Shown one piece after another: positions 1 to 7,184 of a DNA stretch of 17,942 nt (positions within the stretch are counted from its first letter, which is position 1; every line of letters starts with the position of its first letter). The stretch spans positions 1 through 17,942 of the forward strand of contig CAMQBP010000018.1 in assembly GCA_946999025.1 (NCBI GenBank). Direction: 5' to 3'. The notes beneath the pieces were generated by a model. The model was not told where the DNA came from and searched no databases. It was given only the letters and a program-made list of their open reading frames with translations. A program made the translations under genes and the position numbers. This DNA comes from an uncultured Prevotella sp. Lineage in GTDB: Bacteria; Bacteroidota; Bacteroidia; Bacteroidales; Bacteroidaceae.

Positions 1-193
1 ATGAAATTATGTGCATGAGAGGGAGGGGTGCAACTGGGTTTTACGACTGACCCAATATTGTCGCAAACGGTAATTCTCCAACCCATAATAACGGTGTCGT
101 CTCATTTGCAAAATTTGGATTTGAAAAGATATGCAGAAACAGCATCATCATGATAGCGATGCCCTTGAGCATTGCCGTTTGATCTTTTGTCAT
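1..193 (-). pseudogene. Acyltransferase-3-like membrane protein, N-terminal fragment, interrupted (partial)
   Basis: Reading the minus strand from ATG at 193-191 gives a 50-residue start beginning MTKDQTAMLKGIAIMMMLFL and continuing with HIFSNPNF. This is the typical opening of Bacteroidota acyltransferase-3/O-acetyltransferase-like membrane proteins: a charged N-terminus, then KG-I-A-hydrophobic-L-H in the first membrane helix. A TAA stop follows at 44-42. Directly after it, in the same frame, come the residues NPV, a triplet I associate with the second helix of this family, and the frame stays open to base 1. The rest of the gene would lie outside the window. I infer a decayed or interrupted gene. 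A genuine small membrane protein of 50 residues, or a sequencing error at the stop, are alternatives. The family assignment comes from pattern memory of a short stretch, so confidence is moderate to low. Confidence 0.42.
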
Positions 194-319
194 GACATTG
201 AAATTTCGCACAATGCCATTATGTCAAATAAAAGGATAGGCATCAAGTACCCCATGATTAGAATGCAGAGTCGTAGGTCAAACCACTTATCTACATTCCG
301 AGGCATTTGGCGAAACCTT

Positions 320-385
320 TTACAACAGACAAGCAGAAATACCCACGATGTATCGCAGGCATCTACTTATTTATTTCTGTTGTAA
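320..385 (-). promoter_or_regulatory. Large stem-loop in the leader of the acyltransferase-like fragment
   Basis: TTACAA (320-325) pairs with TTGTAA (380-385), and CAGAAATA (334-341) pairs with TATTTCTG (372-379). An 8-nt bulge (326-333) separates the two helices on one side. That gives 14 base pairs around a loop of about 30 nt, which contains the palindrome CGATGTATCG (346-355). It lies between the predicted promoter and the start codon, so it would be transcribed. A role in control of the downstream gene is inference. Confidence 0.35.
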
Positions 386-480
386 CATTCTTTCTACCGC
401 CACGTTTCCGGAATGTTTTTGAAATATATAGCAAATGCTAATTAAACCGCAAATATAGAAGGCGTATGCCTATCATAATG

Positions 481-513
481 CAAAGTTAAGGTTTTTCTTT
501 CAGATTATGCAAA
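481..513 (-). promoter_or_regulatory. Bacteroidota-type promoter reading leftwards
   Basis: On the minus strand there is a perfect -7 box TAACTTTG (488-481), and a -33 TTTG (513-510) lies 21 nt upstream of it. This fits the Bacteroidota primary sigma factor consensus TTTG-N19-21-TAnnTTTG. Transcription would start near 475 and run through the stem-loop at 320-385 toward the acyltransferase-like reading frame. Confidence 0.55.
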
Positions 514-570
514 TATTCTTCTGTTAATCAATTAATTTCACCGATTACCTCTGTTATGTTAAGCCATAAT

Positions 571-606
571 AAAAGCGGCACGACCTCGGTGAGGTTGTGC
601 CGCTCT
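571..606 (-). terminator. Intrinsic terminator of secDF
   Basis: The inverted repeat AGCGGCACGACCTC (574-587) / GAGGTTGTGCCGCT (591-604) forms a 14-bp stem with one G-U pair and a 3-nt loop. Read on the minus strand it is followed by TTTT (573-570 region) and further A/T bases. It lies about 40 nt beyond the secDF stop codon, the expected place for its terminator. Confidence 0.85.
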
Positions 607-644
607 TGTTAGTGGTTTATTTCTTTGTTCAGCGTTCCATGTTG

Positions 645-3600
645 TTATGATACAACGACAGCCTCTTCTTCTTGTTCTTTCTTGATTTTGCGTCCCAATA
701 CTATGTAAGCGATTGGTGATGCCAAGAAGATAGAACTGAGCGTACCAACGAATACACCAATAATCATGGCAAAGGCGAAACTGCGAATGCTGTCAGCACC
801 AAGGATGAAGATTGGAACCAACACAATCAATGTAGACACTGAGGTGTTGATGGTACGAGCCAACGTCTGGTTGATAGAATCGTTGAACGTCTTCTGTAAA
901 TCTTGTTTTGGATGCAGCTTTAAGTTCTCACGGATACGGTCAAACACCACCACTGAGTCGTTGATGTCGTAACCGATTACCGTCAGGATAGCACCGATAA
1001 ACGTTTGGTCAATCTCCAAGGAGAAGCCTATCCATCCGTAACATAACGAGAACAAGCCGATCACAATCATCGTGTCTATAATCAATGCTGCAACCGAACC
1101 AATGGAGAAACCGATGTTGCGGAATCGCAGTAAGATATATAAGAAGATACATATCAGTGCAATCACAACGCTCTTGATGGCATTGTTCGTGATGTCCTTA
1201 GCGATGGATGGACCCACTTTAGAAGAACTGATGATTGATCCACCTTCGCGGATATCAGGGTTCTTGAATGATTCTATGCTGGATTGCTTCACAAGTCCGG
1301 CTTTCTTCAGCGAAGTATATAGAATCGTTTCTGCCTGATCATCCATCTGTGGGTCATTGCTTTCCAGATTGTAGTTGGTAGATACACGGAAGGTCTTGCC
1401 GTCGGTACCGATGGCAATCACGGTCGTGGTTGCGGGTTTGCCTGCATTCTTACCTACTGTATTTTGGAATGCATTGTTCAAAGCGTTGCGTACCTCTTCC
1501 ACATGGGTGTTCTTATCAACCGTCACAACATAGTTGCGTCCACCCGTAAAGTCAATGCTCTGGCTCAGACCACGAACAATAAAGCTGCCGATGCAAATGA
1601 CGATTGCGATGGCGTAAATCGTGCCACTGGTCTTGAACATGCTCATGAATTTATAGCGTGTGTTCTGCATCATATTCTCTGAGATGCCCGTCCAGAACTT
1701 GAGGTTCAGCCATTTGTCTTTGTTCAGTTTGTGCTCATAAACCAAACGTGTCAAGAATACAGCACTGAAGAACGAACAAGCCAGACCAATCAACCATGTG
1801 GTAGCAAATCCTTGGATGGGACCTGTACCGAATATCAACAGGATAACACCCGTGATGGCTGATGTCAAGTTAGAGTCGAAGATGGCACTAAAGGCGTTGC
1901 TGTAACCAGCTGCTACCGCCTGTTTCATGCCTTTTCCTGCTCGTAGTTCCTCTTTGATACGTTCATATATCAGCACGTTGGCGTCAACGGCCGTACCTAA
2001 CGTAAGCACCATACCGGCAATACCCGACATGGTAAGGGCGGCTTGAAACGACGTTAGAATACCTAAGGTGAAGAATACGTTCACAATCAAGGCGCAGTTG
2101 GCGATCATACCTGGGATGAAATTGTACATCAAAATCATGTAAATCATCAACAGCACGAAGGCTATCACGAATGAGATGATACCTTGCTGGATAGACTGTG
2201 CACCCAGTGTAGGACCTACCACCTCTTCTTGTACGATGCGTGCAGGTGCCGGCATACGACCCGATTTCAAGGTGTTGGCCAAGTCTTTGGTGTCTTCAAT
2301 GGTGAAGCTACCCGTGATAGATGATTGTCCGCCGTCAATTTGTCCGGTGATGCGAGGAGAGGTGTACACCAATCCATCCAACACGATGGCCACAGCTCTG
2401 CCGATGTTGGCCTTGGTGATGGCTGACCAGCGGCGTGCTCCGTCGGTATTCATGGTCATGGAAACCTCTGGCTGACCTGATAGATGATTAAACTGATCGG
2501 CTGCATCTGTAATCACATCACCTTCCAAAGGAGCGCGTCCTGTGGTGGTTGTAATCTTCAAAGCATGCAGTTCGTAATAGTTTTTCACCTGCAATCCATC
2601 GGCTGGTTTGGCACTCCAAAGCAGTTTCAAATCAGCAGGAAGAATCTGCTTGGCGAGGTCTGAATGGATAATTCTGTTGACTTCTGCGGTATCGCGTACG
2701 CTGGCATATCCCACAAGGCTCAGTGCGTTGCGCCCCGTGGTGCTCAAGATGGCCAATAGTGGGTGCTCTTTCTTGGCGGCAGCAATTTGTTCTTCATTCG
2801 AAACTTTTACGTTGCCTTGTTTCTTGTCTTTCTTGAGTTGGAACTTAGGATCTGCTTTCTTAACGGCTTTCTCTTCACTGACTTTCTCAACGGCCTTGGT
2901 TGAAGCGGTGTCGGCAGCGGTTGTATCGGCCACTTGTGTGTCGCCATTGGCCAGACGAGCGTCGAGTTGTGTCAGGTAAGGAATGATTTCTTCAGCGTTG
3001 AAAGTCTCCCAGAATTCGAGGTTGGCACTACCTTGCAACAGTTTACGCATACGCTCTGGCTCACGAATACCCGGCATTTCAACCATGATGCGACCTTGTT
3101 GTCCCTCCAATTTCTGGATGTTCGGCTGAACGACACCAAATTGGTCGATACGTGTACGTACGACGTTGAACGAGTTGTCGATGGCCGATTGGGTTTCTTG
3201 GCGCAATGCTTTCTCTACCTCGGCGTCGGTGCTTTGTGGGTTCACCTTACCTTGTAGTTGCTGCGTGGCAAAGATTTCAGCCAATCTGTGGCCTGGTGCA
3301 TTCTTCTTGTACGCTTTAATAAAGAGAGAGATAAAATCTTCCTGGCTGGTTTCTTCCTCTGCTCTTGCCTCTTTCATCGATTTCACGAATGCGGCATCTG
3401 TTTTGTGGTCAGCGAGCATTTCTACTACGTCAGGCACTGATATCTCCAATATCACGTTCATACCACCTTTCAGGTCAAGGCCCAATCCGATTTGAGTTTC
3501 CAAACATCTTTGGTAAGAATAGATGCCCAGATACTTCACAGAGTCTTTGTACTCTTGTTGTGCAATCGGATCTTTCAGCTTTGCTGCTTGGCCATCGTAA

Positions 3601-3689
3601 TAGCGAGTGGCTGCTGAAAATGACAAATAGAAGATGCTTGCAAGCGTCAGTAGGACAGCCGTTACAATTACAATTCCTTTGTTTTGCAT
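645..3689 (-). CDS. secDF: Fused protein translocase subunit SecDF
   Basis: This 1014-residue inner-membrane protein uses the proton-motive force to complete Sec-dependent export on the periplasmic side. Bacteroidota commonly encode SecD and SecF as one chain, and the length fits. The SecD half starts with one membrane helix (about residues 6-26) and the D1 motif GLDLKGG (70-76). It ends in a helix bundle with GTAVDANVLIYER (565-577), whose Asp569 lies in the conserved proton-path segment. The SecF half begins near residue 680, with SIDFTGG (711-717) and GYDINDSVVVFDRIR (906-920) carrying Asp908 and Asp911. An unusual feature is a Lys/Ala/Thr-rich, low-complexity linker at about 252-305 inside the large periplasmic domain. 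The gene is transcribed alone: it has its own promoter (3741-3771) and terminator (571-606). Confidence 0.97.
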   Translation of the reverse strand: MQNKGIVIVTAVLLTLASIFYLSFSAATRYYDGQAAKLKDPIAQQEYKDSVKYLGIYSYQRCLETQIGLGLDLKGGMNVILEISVPDVVEMLADHKTDAAFVKSMKEARAEEETSQEDFISLFIKAYKKNAPGHRLAEIFATQQLQGKVNPQSTDAEVEKALRQETQSAIDNSFNVVRTRIDQFGVVQPNIQKLEGQQGRIMVEMPGIREPERMRKLLQGSANLEFWETFNAEEIIPYLTQLDARLANGDTQVADTTAADTASTKAVEKVSEEKAVKKADPKFQLKKDKKQGNVKVSNEEQIAAAKKEHPLLAILSTTGRNALSLVGYASVRDTAEVNRIIHSDLAKQILPADLKLLWSAKPADGLQVKNYYELHALKITTTTGRAPLEGDVITDAADQFNHLSGQPEVSMTMNTDGARRWSAITKANIGRAVAIVLDGLVYTSPRITGQIDGGQSSITGSFTIEDTKDLANTLKSGRMPAPARIVQEEVVGPTLGAQSIQQGIISFVIAFVLLMIYMILMYNFIPGMIANCALIVNVFFTLGILTSFQAALTMSGIAGMVLTLGTAVDANVLIYERIKEELRAGKGMKQAVAAGYSNAFSAIFDSNLTSAITGVILLIFGTGPIQGFATTWLIGLACSFFSAVFLTRLVYEHKLNKDKWLNLKFWTGISENMMQNTRYKFMSMFKTSGTIYAIAIVICIGSFIVRGLSQSIDFTGGRNYVVTVDKNTHVEEVRNALNNAFQNTVGKNAGKPATTTVIAIGTDGKTFRVSTNYNLESNDPQMDDQAETILYTSLKKAGLVKQSSIESFKNPDIREGGSIISSSKVGPSIAKDITNNAIKSVVIALICIFLYILLRFRNIGFSIGSVAALIIDTMIVIGLFSLCYGWIGFSLEIDQTFIGAILTVIGYDINDSVVVFDRIRENLKLHPKQDLQKTFNDSINQTLARTINTSVSTLIVLVPIFILGADSIRSFAFAMIIGVFVGTLSSIFLASPIAYIVLGRKIKKEQEEEAVVVS

Positions 3690-3740
3690 TTTAATTTATT
3701 ATTATTGATGATTGTTTTTTCACAACTTTTGATAGACGTG

Positions 3741-3771
3741 CAAAGATACTATTTTTTTGTTAGTACGAAAA
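3741..3771 (-). promoter_or_regulatory. Promoter of secDF
   Basis: The minus strand carries a perfect -7 box TATCTTTG (3748-3741), and 19 nt upstream a T-rich -33 element TTTT (3771-3768) in place of TTTG. The predicted start near 3735 leaves a leader of about 45 nt before the secDF ATG at 3689. It lies between the end of the phosphatase-family gene and secDF, so secDF is probably independent of the upstream pair. Confidence 0.7.
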
Positions 3772-3796
3772 ATTTATGGCATTTAAATGCACATTT

Positions 3797-4885
3797 TTAA
3801 GCATTTGGAGCCTTTTTCAGCCAGCAATAGATAGGATAGTGGTCGCTTGCTTTTATTTTGTTGTCTATCTTACAGTTGTAGGGTGTCCAGTCTTTCGAGC
3901 ACATCATGTGATCGATGCGCACATAAAACCCACCAAGATGATAGGATATGCCAGGCCCATTTGCCGTCTCAACGTAGCAGTCGCGCAGTTGTTTAGCAAT
4001 GGTTCGGCGGGCATACGAATTGGGTCCGTCGTTGAAGTCGCCACAAAGAATCACGCTTTTGTCCCGATGTGCGGCGATGTATTGGGCGATGGCGTCGGCT
4101 TGCGCGGCTCTGATGCTTGACGCTTCTCCCAGTTTTTTAATGAGGGTTTTGGTGCTTATTTGGGCTGAGTCGCCCTTGATGTTTCCTTTGACAACGCCCT
4201 TAAAGTTGGCTTTGTCTTCTGGTGACAGACCAATGGATTCCAGGTGGTTGTTGATGACAATCACCGTGTCGCCATGAATGTTTAGATAGAAAGCCGTTGA
4301 GTGGTTGCCTTCAGAGGGATAGTTGATGTCTTCTTGGCTGATGATGGGGTGACGGCTGTAGATATCCATGATGTCTCCTTTGTTCTTGGCGTGCGAACCG
4401 GCGTGGTAGGGATATAGTGAATCCATCAGTGCTTTTGCCCTGTCTGTGTACTTACCCCATGCGTCAGACTCCTGAAGGCATACAATGTCTGCGTCTTGCT
4501 CTTTGATAAAGTTAAGCACGGGGTTGTTTTCGTGCTCAAATCCATTACCCCCAAAGAACCAAACATTATAAGAAAGCACCTTGATGGCACCTTCGGGTGT
4601 CTGCTTAGGAAGGTTGATGGGGAAGTAAACCCTGATGGGTTGGTAGCATGCTAGAAATCCCAGCAGGGGAATCCAGACAAGTTTTAGGTGGAAAAAAATC
4701 CAGAAAACAAGAAATCCCAGATTGATGCTGATCATCACGGGGAGTAACAATCCCATGCTGGATAGTGAAGGGTGGAGGGCCGGATTGATTCGGTCGGCGT
4801 AGCCAACCAGCAACATAACAATGATGGTGGCGATGTTTGCTCCGGCAAAGAGCTGGAAGACAAACTGCTTGATAGCTTTTCCCAT
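3797..4885 (-). CDS. Membrane-anchored endonuclease/exonuclease/phosphatase family protein
   Basis: This 362-residue protein has hydrophobic helices at about 11-28, 43-65 and 68-83, then a soluble EEP (DNase I-like) domain from about residue 100. The family's metal and catalytic motifs are all visible: SYNVW (105-109, Asn107), LQES (137-140, Glu139), NNHLES (212-217), GDFND (282-286), RIDHM (323-327) and SDHYP (347-351). Such domains hydrolyse phosphodiester bonds in nucleic acids, phosphoinositides or other phosphorylated compounds. The substrate cannot be told from the sequence. The ATG at 4885 has a purine-rich AGAAGGGGA just upstream and lies 11 nt after the rhomboid stop, so the two genes form one transcription unit. 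A membrane-tethered phosphodiesterase facing the periplasm is my inference. Confidence 0.9.
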   Translation of the reverse strand: MGKAIKQFVFQLFAGANIATIIVMLLVGYADRINPALHPSLSSMGLLLPVMISINLGFLVFWIFFHLKLVWIPLLGFLACYQPIRVYFPINLPKQTPEGAIKVLSYNVWFFGGNGFEHENNPVLNFIKEQDADIVCLQESDAWGKYTDRAKALMDSLYPYHAGSHAKNKGDIMDIYSRHPIISQEDINYPSEGNHSTAFYLNIHGDTVIVINNHLESIGLSPEDKANFKGVVKGNIKGDSAQISTKTLIKKLGEASSIRAAQADAIAQYIAAHRDKSVILCGDFNDGPNSYARRTIAKQLRDCYVETANGPGISYHLGGFYVRIDHMMCSKDWTPYNCKIDNKIKASDHYPIYCWLKKAPNA

Positions 4886-4896
4886 TCCCCTTCTGC

Positions 4897-5811
4897 TTAA
4901 CGTCGATTGCTGCTGTCAAAAAGTTTTTGTTTCTCTTCTGGCGTCAAGCTGTCGTAACCGCTCTTGCGAATCTTATCAAGTATCTTGTCTATTTCCTCTT
5001 GTTCACGCTGCTTCTGCGCGTTGTAATCCCAGTCGCTTTGGCGCTCGTTGTAGGCATCGTGCTTCGTGTTGTCAGCCTTCTTGTGTGCGTGTTCTTCCCA
5101 CTTCTCCCGCAAGTTGTCAAAGAATTGCTGCCCGTCTAATCGCGATGAGCCGCCGTAAGGATGGTGTTTCCAATAGCGAATCATGAAAAATCCGAAGACC
5201 ATACCACCCAAATGAGCGAAGTGTGCCACGTTTCCGCCGGTTGTGGTCAATGCCATGACCAGTGAAAGACCAGCGTAGAAAATCACGAACCACTTGGCTT
5301 TGATGGGGATGGGCAGCGGGAAGATAAAGATTCTCTCTTCTGGGAAAATCATGCCGAAGGCCAAGAGCAGCGCATACACGGCTCCCGAAGCTCCCACGGT
5401 GGTCCATTTGTTGAGAAAATCGCCCATGGCTATGCGCATTCCGTCGAACGACACACTGTCGTAAGCGGCGAGCCCTTCAACCATATAAGAGCCGTATTGC
5501 GCCAGCTCTTGGAATAGACCGGCTCCGATACCGCACGATATGTAATAAAACAGAAACTTCTTTGGCCCCCATACGCGTTCAACCACGCAGCCGAACATCC
5601 ACAAGGCAAACATGTTGAAAAAGATGTGTTCGAAAGAGGCATGCATGAACATGTAGGTCACTAATTGGTAAATCCGGAAGTCGGAAGCCAAGAAGAAATG
5701 AAGCCCAAGGATATCATTCAGGTCTACCTGGGATCTAAATACGTACATGGCGGCAAAGGCCAAGACATTAATGATAAGCAGGTTTTTGGTAACTGTGGGT
5801 ATACTGCGCAT
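4897..5811 (-). CDS. Rhomboid family intramembrane serine protease
   Basis: This protein is a multi-pass inner-membrane protease that cuts other membrane proteins within or next to their transmembrane helices. From the ATG at 5811 it has 304 residues starting MRSIPTVTKNLL. The rhomboid marks are HASFEHIFFNMFALW (residues 57-71), the catalytic-serine motif GASGA (140-144, Ser142) and the histidine motif AHLGG (199-203, His200). A hydrophilic, highly charged C-terminal tail of about 85 residues follows the last helix and is rich in Lys, Glu, Gln and Asp. A longer frame opens at a TTG (5850), but that codon overlaps the predicted -7 box and is not the likely start. The gene is the first of a pair with the EEP-family gene. 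Its substrates are unknown, and a functional link to the EEP protein is only suggested by the tight spacing. Confidence 0.93.
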   Translation of the reverse strand: MRSIPTVTKNLLIINVLAFAAMYVFRSQVDLNDILGLHFFLASDFRIYQLVTYMFMHASFEHIFFNMFALWMFGCVVERVWGPKKFLFYYISCGIGAGLFQELAQYGSYMVEGLAAYDSVSFDGMRIAMGDFLNKWTTVGASGAVYALLLAFGMIFPEERIFIFPLPIPIKAKWFVIFYAGLSLVMALTTTGGNVAHFAHLGGMVFGFFMIRYWKHHPYGGSSRLDGQQFFDNLREKWEEHAHKKADNTKHDAYNERQSDWDYNAQKQREQEEIDKILDKIRKSGYDSLTPEEKQKLFDSSNRR

Positions 5812-5847
5812 AGATAATTCGTTGTATAAAAGTCTTTTCAATGCGCA

Positions 5848-5855
5848 CAAAATTA
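5848..5855 (-). promoter_or_regulatory. -7 promoter box for the rhomboid/EEP unit
   Basis: The minus strand reads TAATTTTG (5855-5848), a perfect TAnnTTTG. I see no clear TTTG at the usual -33 spacing. The predicted start near 5842 gives a leader of about 30 nt to the ATG at 5811. It also excludes the upstream TTG as the start codon. Confidence 0.5.
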
Positions 5856-5937
5856 CGAAAAAACTCTGTCATTCGGCATGAAATCGCTGATTTATCGGCT
5901 TTTTTTGAGCAAATCGTATAATTTTTCTTGTTTTTTG

Positions 5938-5968
5938 TTTGTTTTCTGAAATGTTTGACTTATATTTG
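5938..5968 (+). promoter_or_regulatory. Promoter of the HU gene
   Basis: -33 TTTG (5938-5941), a 19-nt spacer, then -7 TATATTTG (5961-5968). Both boxes match the Bacteroidota consensus exactly. The predicted start near 5974 leaves a leader of about 50 nt to the ATG at 6024. A full match suggests strong expression, as expected for an abundant nucleoid protein. Confidence 0.8.
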
Positions 5969-6023
5969 TCCACAATTAGCATGCACATGAATTTTTATTA
6001 ATCATTTTATAAACACAACAGTA

Positions 6024-6296
6024 ATGAATAAAACAGAATTAATCGACAAGATTGCTGAAGCTGCAGGCATCAGCAAGGTAGCTGCGAAGAAGGCTTTAGA
6101 TGCAACAACAGATTCCATCAAGGAAGCTTTGAAGGAAGGTGACAAAGTGCAGCTCATTGGCTTCGGTACTTTTAGTGTTTCTGAGCGTTCGGCTCGCGAA
6201 GGAATCAATCCTTTGACAAAAGAGAAGATTCAAATCGCTGCCAAGAAGGTTGCTAAGTTCAAGGCTGGTGCCGAACTTGCAGACGCTCTCAACTAA
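6024..6296 (+). CDS. hup: HU family DNA-binding protein
   Basis: This 90-residue nucleoid protein has the standard length of HU and binds and bends DNA as a dimer. The two N-terminal helices (about 3-38) are followed by GFGTFSV (46-52), the family signature start. The beta-arm follows, with its tip residues NP (62-63), including the intercalating proline. The C-terminal helix is Lys-rich. The arm reads REGINPLTKEK where many HU proteins read RTGRNPQTGE, a modest variation. The gene stands alone, with a consensus promoter upstream and a strong palindromic terminator 12 nt after the stop. Confidence 0.97.
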   Translation: MNKTELIDKIAEAAGISKVAAKKALDATTDSIKEALKEGDKVQLIGFGTFSVSERSAREGINPLTKEKIQIAAKKVAKFKAGAELADALN

Positions 6297-6308
6297 TTTT
6301 TGTAGTTA

Positions 6309-6360
6309 AGACAAATAAAAAAGGTGATTTCCAATGTGAAATCACCTTTTTTATTTGTCT
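6309..6360. terminator. Bidirectional terminator between hup and tRNA-Gln
   Basis: This is a perfect 23-bp inverted repeat (6309-6331 with 6338-6360) around a 6-nt loop, CAATGT. The core GGTGATTTC/GAAATCACC is flanked by an A-run on the left and a T-run on the right, so it can end transcription from either side. It serves hup on the plus strand and, 9 nt beyond the tRNA 3' end, tRNA-Gln on the minus strand. Confidence 0.9.
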
Positions 6361-6368
6361 TTTGTTTG

Positions 6369-6439
6369 TTGTCCTAAGCGGATTCGAACCACTACAAACA
6401 GAACCAAAACCTGTTGTGCTACCATTACACCATAGGACA
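6369..6439 (-). tRNA. tRNA-Gln (anticodon TTG)
   Basis: On the minus strand the 71-nt sequence folds as a complete cloverleaf. The acceptor stem TGTCCTA pairs with TAGGACA. The D arm is closed by GTG/CAC, and the anticodon stem ACAGG/TCTGT holds the loop TTTTGGT with anticodon TTG. The T arm is AGTGG-TTCGAAT-CCGCT. The discriminator base is A, and CCA is not encoded, which is usual in Bacteroidota. It has its own consensus promoter upstream. Confidence 0.96.
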
Positions 6440-6505
6440 AGCATTTAAGCCTTCTCGTCGCCTTTTGAAGCTTCCTAAAAAGCGTCACTCGCTAAAAAGA
6501 CGGTG

Positions 6506-6537
6506 CAAAGGTAATCGTTTTTTAGTCTTCCGCCAAA
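6506..6537 (-). promoter_or_regulatory. Promoter of tRNA-Gln
   Basis: On the minus strand, -33 TTTG (6537-6534), a 20-nt spacer and -7 TACCTTTG (6513-6506) all match the Bacteroidota consensus. The start would fall near 6500, leaving a 5' leader of about 60 nt to be removed by RNase P at 6439. Confidence 0.8.
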
Positions 6538-6660
6538 TTTTTACGTTGATATTTTTTTTGAGCGGCTTTACTTTCATACTGCGATTCCTTATGAACCCCA
6601 CTAATATTAATTTATAATTAAATGGGTTTTGGTTCCGAATTTTCTTGACAACCAACCTCT

Positions 6661-6718
6661 TCATATTTCGCGTATTTGGTAATCACTCCTCTCTTTGTCG
6701 CAAATACGCAAAATATGA
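6661..6718. repeat. 18-bp inverted repeat, intergenic
   Basis: The left arm TCATATTTCGCGTATTTG (6661-6678) and right arm CAAATACGCAAAATATGA (6701-6718) are complementary at 17 of 18 positions, with 22 nt between them. It has no T-run and ends no gene, so it does not look like a terminator. It could be an intergenic repeat element, a protein-binding site or the remains of a mobile element. The word GCGTATTT also occurs at 17479 and 17596. Confidence 0.6.
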
Positions 6719-6834
6719 GCGGCATTTCTATCTTCCTATATGGCAATGTTTTATGGCTTTCTTATATTCTGGAGCATCTGCTTTTCTGGTTTTGAAACGA
6801 CAAAAGCATTCATATTCGAGCGCAATCAGTATGC

Positions 6835-6858
6835 ATTTGTGATGCAAAGGCATGTAAA
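6835..6858 (+). repeat. Degenerate 24-nt intergenic repeat, copy 1
   Basis: The 24 bases here match 17441-17464 at 21 positions (shared core CAAAGG-ATGTAAA). Both copies lie in non-coding DNA on either side of the six-gene operon. It is embedded in the imperfect hairpin ATGCATTTG/CAAAGGCAT (6831-6853). Confidence 0.4.
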
Positions 6859-7045
6859 TTGCGAATCAAAGTGATGCGTTTGATGGTGTAAGACCATTGC
6901 TTTTGTGGTAAAATTCGTTTTTTCTAACTCAATCATCGCCTGTTTGCATCCTGCGTGCCTATTGAATTTTTCCAGATTGAAAGTTTCATAGTGCCGTTTT
7001 AAGGCCGCTTTTTTATGAAAAAACAGGACACTTTATTGTAGCTTT

Positions 7046-7140
7046 CTCTGGTTCTCACAGAGGGATGAATTGTCACGCTCTGCTCTAATCAGCCAAACAA
7101 GCGGTAGGTAGGTGTTGGCTTTTGGAGGGCTAAGTGTGAC
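7046..7140 (+). other. Cluster of nested stems upstream of the receptor promoter
   Basis: CTCTG/CAGAG (7046-7050 with 7058-7062) forms a small hairpin. GTCAC (7072-7076) can pair with GTGAC (7136-7140), enclosing AGCCAA (7091-7096) paired with TTGGCT (7115-7120). I recognise no known riboswitch. It lies upstream of the predicted start of transcription, so it would belong to a separate small RNA or act at the DNA level. The helices are short and may be chance. Confidence 0.25.
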
Positions 7141-7164
7141 TGCACGTGAGACGACAAACAAGTA

Positions 7165-7184
7165 AATACCTATTTTTGGGTATT
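7165..7184. promoter_or_regulatory. Possible operator overlapping the receptor promoter
   Basis: AATACC (7165-7170) and GGTATT (7179-7184) form a 6-bp inverted repeat with 8 nt between the arms. The repeat runs into the -33 region of the receptor promoter. A dyad in that position could bind a repressor or activator controlling the whole operon. This is inference from position and symmetry only. Confidence 0.35.

Larger units (their letters stand above)
194..570. other. Non-coding stretch between secDF terminator and acyltransferase-like fragment
   Basis: I see no credible gene here. The plus-strand open frame at 131-385 has no family resemblance and overlaps the minus-strand acyltransferase-like start. 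The stretch holds a promoter (481-513, minus) and a large stem-loop (320-385). It therefore reads as a long leader of roughly 280 nt for the minus-strand gene at the left edge. Confidence 0.5.
6440..7181. other. Long non-coding stretch upstream of the receptor operon
   Basis: Open frames here (for example 6414-6617, which starts inside the tRNA, and 6645-6842) have no family resemblance and lack Bacteroidota promoters. The stretch holds the tRNA promoter (6506-6537), an 18-bp inverted repeat (6661-6718) and a small repeat related to one at 17441 (6835-6858). It also holds a chain of stems at about 7046-7140. I see no further gene. Confidence 0.6.

Noticed and set aside
131..385. Plus-strand open frame of 84 codons
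   Set aside because: It has no family resemblance, is rich in His and Arg in an unnatural pattern, and is antisense to the acyltransferase-like start and to the leader stem-loop.
5812..5850. TTG start giving a longer rhomboid protein
   Set aside because: The TTG overlaps the predicted -7 box, and the added residues are not typical of rhomboids. The ATG at 5811 fits better.
6414..6842. Small open frames between tRNA-Gln and the operon
   Set aside because: One starts inside the tRNA gene. Neither shows a promoter, codon use or sequence pattern of a real protein.
7046..7140. Cobalamin or other known riboswitch before the receptor
   Set aside because: I do not see the conserved boxes of known classes, and the structure lies upstream of the predicted transcription start.
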